This document shows, piece by piece, positions 37,063 through 41,258 of a DNA stretch of 41,258 bases; position 1 is the stretch's first letter, and every line of letters begins with the position of its first letter. The notes beneath the pieces were generated by a model. The model did not search any database. It saw nothing but the letters and a program-made list of their open reading frames with translations, and had not been told where the DNA came from. The DNA is taken from assembly GCA_009844085.1 (NCBI GenBank), contig VYCF01000075.1:29739-70996 (forward strand), read 5' to 3'. The position numbers were made by a program, and so were the translations under genes. The DNA is from Gammaproteobacteria bacterium (GTDB lineage: Bacteria; Pseudomonadota; Gammaproteobacteria; Pseudomonadales; Pseudohongiellaceae).

Positions 37063-37611
37063 CTACTGAAATGATTGTTCAGGCGTGAACAGGCCTACCT
37101 TGAGACTCCTGGACGTGTAAATGGTTTCGCCGTCCGCCGAAACCGTGCCGTCGGCGATGCCCATGACCAGGCTGCGCCTGATGATCCGGCTGATGGACAG
37201 GTCGTATTGCACCTTTCTGGCGGTCGGCAGTATCTCGCCGGTAAATTTTACCTCACCGGCGCCAAGGGCACGACCTTTGCCGGGAAGTCCGCACCAGCCG
37301 AGATAGAAGCCGACGAGTTGCCACAAGGCGTCAAGGCCGAGGCAGCCGGGCATGACCGGGTCTTCGGGAAAGTGGCAGGAAAAGAACCAGAGGTCGGGGC
37401 GAATGTCGAGTTCGGCGCGAATCTGGCCGCGGCCGTATTCCCCGCCGCTGTCGTTGATGTCGGTGATGCGGTCGATCATGAGCATGTTGCCGACCGGGAG
37501 CCTGGCATTGCCCGGGCCGAACAGCTTGCCGAAGCCGCATTCGAGCAATTCATCGTATTCGTAGGAGTTTTGCTGGACGAATCCACTGGCCGTCCGGGAA
37601 GTTGCAGTCAT
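37063..37611 (-). CDS. fabA: 3-Hydroxydecanoyl-ACP dehydratase/isomerase FabA
   Basis: Dehydrates 3-hydroxydecanoyl-ACP and isomerises trans-2- to cis-3-decenoyl-ACP, committing carbon to unsaturated fatty acids. The 182-residue hot-dog protein has the active-site H80 ([14 protein letters not shown]) and D94 ([15 protein letters not shown]), plus [16 protein letters not shown] 37611 is preferred over a TTG two codons upstream. It is divergent from manC. Confidence 0.97.
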   Translation of the reverse strand: MTATSRTASGFVQQNSYEYDELLECGFGKLFGPGNARLPVGNMLMIDRITDINDSGGEYGRGQIRAELDIRPDLWFFSCHFPEDPVMPGCLGLDALWQLVGFYLGWCGLPGKGRALGAGEVKFTGEILPTARKVQYDLSISRIIRRSLVMGIADGTVSADGETIYTSRSLKVGLFTPEQSFQ

Positions 37612-37682
37612 GCGCAAAGCCGCTTGATTTCGAGGCTGCGAGTTTATCGTGACCGGCTAAAATAATCGACCGCGGGCGATTC

Positions 37683-37691
37683 TGCTATCAT
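37683..37691 (+). promoter_or_regulatory. Possible extended -10 promoter for manC-galU
   Basis: TGCTATCAT fits an extended -10 element and would start transcription about 20 bp before the manC ATG. The -35 match (TAATCG at 37663) is poor. Confidence 0.35.
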
Positions 37692-37717
37692 GCCGGGCAG
37701 ACTCGCGGGGTCCTTTC

Positions 37718-39127
37718 ATGTTGGTTCCAGTAGTGTTGGCGGGGGGCGCCGGGACGCGCTTGTGGCCGCTTTCCCGGGCTGCGTTGCCAAAACAATTCGT
37801 TGCGTTTCCTGGCCGCGAACACACGCTGTTTCAGGAAACCCTGCTGCGTCTCGGCGACCGCACGGGCGCGCCTGTCGTAGTCTGCAACGAACAGCATCGC
37901 TTTCTGGCCGCTGAACAACTGCGGCAGGCGGACATCGCCGGCGCCCGTATGTTGCTGGAGCCGGCGCCGCGCAATACCGCGCCGGCCGCGGCGCTCGCCG
38001 CGCTGGAAGCGATGGAAACCGATACCGGAGCGCTGCTGCTGGTTCTGCCCAGTGATCATGCGATCGGTCGGCCCGAGCGCCTGCTTACAGCGATCACCGA
38101 GGCCGAAAGATTCTCGCGAGAAGGATTTCTGATGACGTTCGGCATCGTGCCGGACGCGCCCGCTACGGGCTACGGCTACATGGCGGCGGGCGAAACCCTC
38201 GGACAGTCTTCCGCCCGCAAGCTCGACCGCTTCGTCGAAAAACCCGATCCCGCCACAGCGGAAGCCTATCTTGCTTCAGGCGACTATCTCTGGAACAGCG
38301 GTATGTTCCTGTTCGGGGCCGCGACTTATCTGGCCGAACTCGAGCGTCACGAGCCTGAAATTTACGAAGTCTGCCGCCAGGCTCATGAGAAGATCGACCG
38401 AGGCTCCGACTTCAGCCGTTATCCGGACGACGCCTTCGCCAATTGCCGCAGCCTGTCGATCGACTATGCCGTCATGGAACACACCGGCCGCGGCGCGATG
38501 ATTCCGCTCGACGCCGGCTGGTCGGATTTGGGCGCCTGGGATGCGGTCTGGAACAATGCGGAGCAGGACGATCAGGGTAATTCCGTCAGCGGCGACGTCA
38601 TCGGCCGCGATCTGCGCGGCAGCCATATCCAGGCCGGCTCGCGCCTTATCGCTGCGCTCGGATTGCGCGACCTGCTCGTCGTCGACACCGCGGACGCCCT
38701 TTTGGTGGCGGATCGCGCGAGGGCGCAGGAAGTCGGCGAGATCGTGCGCGACCTGCAGCGGCAGGCGCGCGCCGAGGCCGAACATCATCGCCTGGTCGAT
38801 CGTCCCTGGGGCAGTTTCGAAACCCTCGCTGCCGGGCCCGGATTCCAGGTAAAGCATCTCATCGTCAACCCCGGCGCCGCCCTTTCCTTGCAAAGCCACG
38901 CGCGGCGCACGGAACATTGGACCGTGGTGCGCGGCCGCGGCGTCGTGATCTGCGGTGACCGGGAGTTCGAGCTTGGCGTGAACGAATCGACCGAAATCCC
39001 GCTTGGCAGCAAGCATCGCATTCGCAACGACGGCATTGAGCCGGTGGAAATCATCGAAGTGCAATTGGGCGATTATCTCGGCGAGGACGACATCGTCCGC
39101 TACGAGGACCGGTACGACAGAGTCTAA
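37718..39127 (+). CDS. manC: Mannose-1-phosphate guanylyltransferase / mannose-6-phosphate isomerase
   Basis: Makes GDP-mannose for surface polysaccharides; the fused type II isomerase domain makes mannose-6-phosphate. The 469 residues comprise the nucleotidyltransferase half (VVLAGGAGTRLWPLSRAALPKQF, LEPAPRNTAPA, VLPSDHAI, FVEKPD, DAGWSDLGAWDA) and a C-terminal cupin (RPWGSFETLA, LSLQSHARRTEHWTVVRG, RIRNDG). It is followed by galU after 8 bp, a nucleotide-sugar pair. No glycosyltransferase is in the window to show the end product. Confidence 0.95.
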   Translation: MLVPVVLAGGAGTRLWPLSRAALPKQFVAFPGREHTLFQETLLRLGDRTGAPVVVCNEQHRFLAAEQLRQADIAGARMLLEPAPRNTAPAAALAALEAMETDTGALLLVLPSDHAIGRPERLLTAITEAERFSREGFLMTFGIVPDAPATGYGYMAAGETLGQSSARKLDRFVEKPDPATAEAYLASGDYLWNSGMFLFGAATYLAELERHEPEIYEVCRQAHEKIDRGSDFSRYPDDAFANCRSLSIDYAVMEHTGRGAMIPLDAGWSDLGAWDAVWNNAEQDDQGNSVSGDVIGRDLRGSHIQAGSRLIAALGLRDLLVVDTADALLVADRARAQEVGEIVRDLQRQARAEAEHHRLVDRPWGSFETLAAGPGFQVKHLIVNPGAALSLQSHARRTEHWTVVRGRGVVICGDREFELGVNESTEIPLGSKHRIRNDGIEPVEIIEVQLGDYLGEDDIVRYEDRYDRV

Positions 39128-39135
39128 GTAAACCG

Positions 39136-39972
39136 ATGAAGCCGATCCGCAAATGCCTGTTTCCTGCCGCCGGTTACGGCACGCGCTTCCTGCCCGCTAC
39201 CAAGGCCATGCCCAAGGAGATGCTGCCCGTCGTCAACAAGCCGCTGATCCAGTATGGGGTGGAAGAAGCCGCTCGTGCGGGTATTGCCGACATGGCCTTC
39301 GTTACCGGCCGCGGCGAACGGGCGCTCAAGGACCATTTCGCTGTCAGTCACGAACTCGAACGCCGGATTGCCGGCTCCGAACGCGAATCCCTGCTTGAGG
39401 ATCTGTGCCGCCTGGTGCGGGAATGCCATTTTTCCTATACCCGCCAGCTCGAGGCCAGGGGGCTCGGACACGCCATTCTCACCGGCGAAACCCTGATCGG
39501 CGACCAGGCTTTCGCCGTGCTGCTGGCGGACGATTTCTGCGTCACCGAAGACGCCGGCGTGCTGGCGCAGCTCGCGGCCATATACGACGAATACCAATGC
39601 AGCGTAGTCGCGATCGAGGAAGTGCCGAAAGCGGAAACTTCCAACTACGGAATCATCGCCGGCGAGGAACTCGGCCCCGGCCTGTATCGCGTGAGCGAAA
39701 TGGTGGAAAAACCGGAACCCGGGGAAGCTCCGGGGAATCTAGCGGTGATCGGGCGTTACATTCTTACGCCGGACATCTTCGACATCCTGCGTTCGACCCC
39801 GCCCGGCCGCAACAACGAGATACAGATCACCGACGCGCTCAAAACCCAGGCGCAAAATGGAAAGGTACTCGCCTGGCGCTTCAGGGGACGCCGCTTCGAT
39901 TGCGGCAGCGTCCCCGGCTTCATGGCCGCGAACGAGTTCGCCTGGCGCCGCCAAAGCCAAAGCACAGCGTGA
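39136..39972 (+). CDS. galU: UTP-glucose-1-phosphate uridylyltransferase GalU
   Basis: Forms UDP-glucose from UTP and glucose-1-phosphate for envelope sugars. The 278 residues carry the signature AAGYGTRFLPATKAMPKEML, VVNKPLIQYGVEEA, the GLGHAILTGE segment, LLADDFC, VEKPEPGEAP and the C-terminal FRGRRFDCGSVPGF. Confidence 0.96.
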   Translation: MKPIRKCLFPAAGYGTRFLPATKAMPKEMLPVVNKPLIQYGVEEAARAGIADMAFVTGRGERALKDHFAVSHELERRIAGSERESLLEDLCRLVRECHFSYTRQLEARGLGHAILTGETLIGDQAFAVLLADDFCVTEDAGVLAQLAAIYDEYQCSVVAIEEVPKAETSNYGIIAGEELGPGLYRVSEMVEKPEPGEAPGNLAVIGRYILTPDIFDILRSTPPGRNNEIQITDALKTQAQNGKVLAWRFRGRRFDCGSVPGFMAANEFAWRRQSQSTA

Positions 39973-39982
39973 CTCGGCCCGG

Positions 39983-40003
39983 CGGCGACGGATCGAAGCC
40001 ACA
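39983..40003 (+). repeat. Left copy of a 21-bp inverted repeat
   Basis: These 21 bases are the exact reverse complement of 41233-41253. Three of the next four outward positions are compared and mostly match. The element sits just after galU and before the tRNA promoter. Confidence 0.85.
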
Positions 40004-40011
40004 AAAGCATA

Positions 40012-40048
40012 TTGAACCGATTCGGTCGATTCTGTACCATCTGCCGTC
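40012..40048 (+). promoter_or_regulatory. Promoter of tRNA-Thr (and probably purC)
   Basis: TTGAAC (40012-40017) and TACCAT (40035-40040) are 17 bp apart. A GC-rich CTGCCG discriminator follows, as expected of stringently controlled tRNA promoters. Transcription would start near 40047, 16 bp before the tRNA. Confidence 0.55.
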
Positions 40049-40062
40049 TTCCAGGATACCGT

Positions 40063-40140
40063 GCCGCTATAGCTCAGCCGTGGTAGAGCAGCTGACTTGT
40101 AATCAGCAGGTCCCGAGTTCGACTCTTGGTGGCGGCACCA
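40063..40140 (+). tRNA. tRNA-Thr (anticodon UGU)
   Basis: A full cloverleaf is present. Acceptor GCCGCTA pairs with TGGCGGC (one G-U). The D arm is GCTC/GAGC with a 10-base loop. The anticodon stem GCTGA/TCAGC holds loop CTTGTAA, anticodon TGT, reading ACA. The T arm is CCGAG/CTTGG with TTCGACT. The discriminator A and encoded CCA end at 40140. It lies 34 bp upstream of purC and may be co-transcribed with it. Confidence 0.97.
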
Positions 40141-40174
40141 TTCAGACCCAATTCAAGGCCGGAAAAACAATTCC

Positions 40175-41227
40175 ATGCTGGATGAAAAATCGATTCGGGA
40201 GCTGGTGGCCGAATATGGCCCGCGCGTGAATACCGGCCGCCCGATCCGGCAACTGATCAAGGACGGGGAGTTGCCGCGCCTGCGCGGCGCCACGGTGCAG
40301 GAAGGAAAGGTTTCCGATTCGGTCTTCGGCGAGGAATTGCGCAGCCGCTGCGGCCGGCCCTTGCGGCTCATGTTCCGCAATAACCGAATCTCAACTCACG
40401 ACGTCAATCGCGGCGCGATTCCTTTCAAGGACCAGATCCTGGCGCTGAATCACGATCACATGTTGCGCCTGGTGGAGCCGATACTCGGCAGTTCGCAATT
40501 CGAAGTCGAGGGCCTGCATTCGACTTCGACCGTGATTCCCGCCGAAAACCTGCGATTGTTCGGTCTCGAAAACGTGCTGCGGATGTACATGGCGGTTTCG
40601 AGCACGTCCACCTCGCTCTATCAGCACTGGCTTGCGGCGAAGGAGCGAGGCTTGAGCCATTCCATCTACGCCGGCCACGATCTGATCGTGGACGAACTCG
40701 AGCCCAACGGCCGCCTGCCTTACCTGATGGATACGCCAAGCACCAAGGCGGAGGTGGACGCCACAACCGACGCCGCTTCGCTGATCGGCGCAGGGGTGTG
40801 CACGGAGGGCCAATACGCCCATATCCGCAACGCCAGCCTGATGGCGTTCGGCCTGGTTTCCGGCTATCTGGCCCGCAAGGGCATGGTGCTGGTGGACACC
40901 AAGACTGAACACGGCCTCAACAACGACGGCGCCATCGTCGTCGCCGATGAGCTCTTCACCATGGATTCGAGCCGCTTCTGGAAACTCGACGAGAACGGCG
41001 AAGTGCTCAGGCGCGACGGGCAGCCGGTTTCCTTCTCCAAGGAGTTTGCCCGTGGTATGGTGAAAAGCCGCGACCAGCAGTTCACCGAAGAGCAGGCCAA
41101 CGAGATCGCCGTGCGCTATATCGGCGGCGTCCAGCATCTGACCGGAAACGCTTTCGAGCCGGACTTGCGGCAGCGGGATCAACGCATTGTCGAATCGACT
41201 AATCTGATTCTGAATGCGTTGCTTTGA
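40175..41227 (+). CDS. purC: Phosphoribosylaminoimidazole-succinocarboxamide synthase PurC (long form)
   Basis: SAICAR synthetase in purine synthesis, joining CAIR and aspartate with ATP. The 350-residue protein is longer than E. coli PurC (237 aa). Recognisable features are the ATP loop QEGKVSDSVFG, MFRNNRISTHDVNRGAIPFKDQIL, SLYQHWLAAKERG, and the metal/substrate segment VDTKTEHGLNNDGAIVVADELFTMDSSRFW near residue 240. The extra length lies mainly in the central part (about residues 80-230), with no separate domain recognised. It follows the tRNA-Thr gene with a GGA eleven bases before the ATG. Confidence 0.9.
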   Translation: MLDEKSIRELVAEYGPRVNTGRPIRQLIKDGELPRLRGATVQEGKVSDSVFGEELRSRCGRPLRLMFRNNRISTHDVNRGAIPFKDQILALNHDHMLRLVEPILGSSQFEVEGLHSTSTVIPAENLRLFGLENVLRMYMAVSSTSTSLYQHWLAAKERGLSHSIYAGHDLIVDELEPNGRLPYLMDTPSTKAEVDATTDAASLIGAGVCTEGQYAHIRNASLMAFGLVSGYLARKGMVLVDTKTEHGLNNDGAIVVADELFTMDSSRFWKLDENGEVLRRDGQPVSFSKEFARGMVKSRDQQFTEEQANEIAVRYIGGVQHLTGNAFEPDLRQRDQRIVESTNLILNALL

Positions 41228-41232
41228 GTTGA

Positions 41233-41253
41233 TGTGGCTTCGATCCGTCGCCG
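41233..41253 (-). repeat. Right copy of the 21-bp inverted repeat
   Basis: Exact reverse complement of 39983-40003, lying 5 bp after the purC stop and near the end of the window, so its full extent cannot be judged. Confidence 0.85.
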
Positions 41254-41258
41254 TCGGC

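Noticed and set aside
1..41258. CRISPR arrays, IS transposases, integrases or phage structural genes
   Set aside because: No regularly spaced repeats and no such proteins were found. The island therefore has no visible mobility gene, and its transfer is inferred only from content, composition and synteny.

Overview
The window looks like a chromosomal segment of a gammaproteobacterium outside the Enterobacterales. The evidence is the set of genes typical of that class (fabA-fabB, lptD-surA-pdxA-rsmA-apaG-apaH, amgK-murU divergent from lptD, fis-purH-purD, coq7) and blocks whose order resembles Pseudomonas. The DNA is GC-rich with dense, often overlapping genes and several TTG or GTG starts. 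Genus cannot be read from the sequence. Almost the whole window is housekeeping. The accessory parts are the left end and one island at about 22.6-27.1 kb.

Layout: 1-3350 holds one large TonB-dependent receptor with its own promoter region and a strong terminator. It carries a C12 tract upstream and a G9 tract inside the signal-peptide codons. 3379-8516 holds tsaD-folB-folK on the plus strand, convergent with a pteridine-reductase-like SDR (folM type), cca, apaH and apaG. 8513-14096 continues the minus-strand run with rsmA, pdxA, surA and lptD (outer-membrane assembly, ribosome and cofactor functions). 14152-16667 is amgK-murU-rpe. 16696-22173 is trpE, then an opposed photolyase gene, then trpG-trpD-trpC, followed by an OsmC-family gene.

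22611-27138 is the accessory island: a 1062-residue zinc-finger / SF1 helicase / Vsr-like nuclease protein that starts on the osmC stop codon, an AT-rich inverted repeat, an orphan HipB-type regulator whose hipA partner is missing, and a vapBC toxin-antitoxin pair. It lies between osmC and coq7, where Pseudomonas carries speD, so it looks like cargo at a conserved locus. The helicase-nuclease is a candidate single-gene defence protein.

27146-37611 is one long minus-strand series (transcription order fabA, fabB, dsbD-alpha-only gene, aroQ, accB, accC, prmA, zinc-ribbon/DUF3426 gene, fis, purH, purD, coq7) that joins fatty-acid, shikimate, purine and ubiquinone functions. The dsbD gene expected beside aroQ is reduced to its periplasmic alpha domain and sits one base after fabB. 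37718-39972 is manC-galU (nucleotide sugars). 40063-41227 is tRNA-Thr(UGU) and a long-form purC. A perfect 21-bp inverted repeat brackets the tRNA-purC segment, with its second copy at the window edge.
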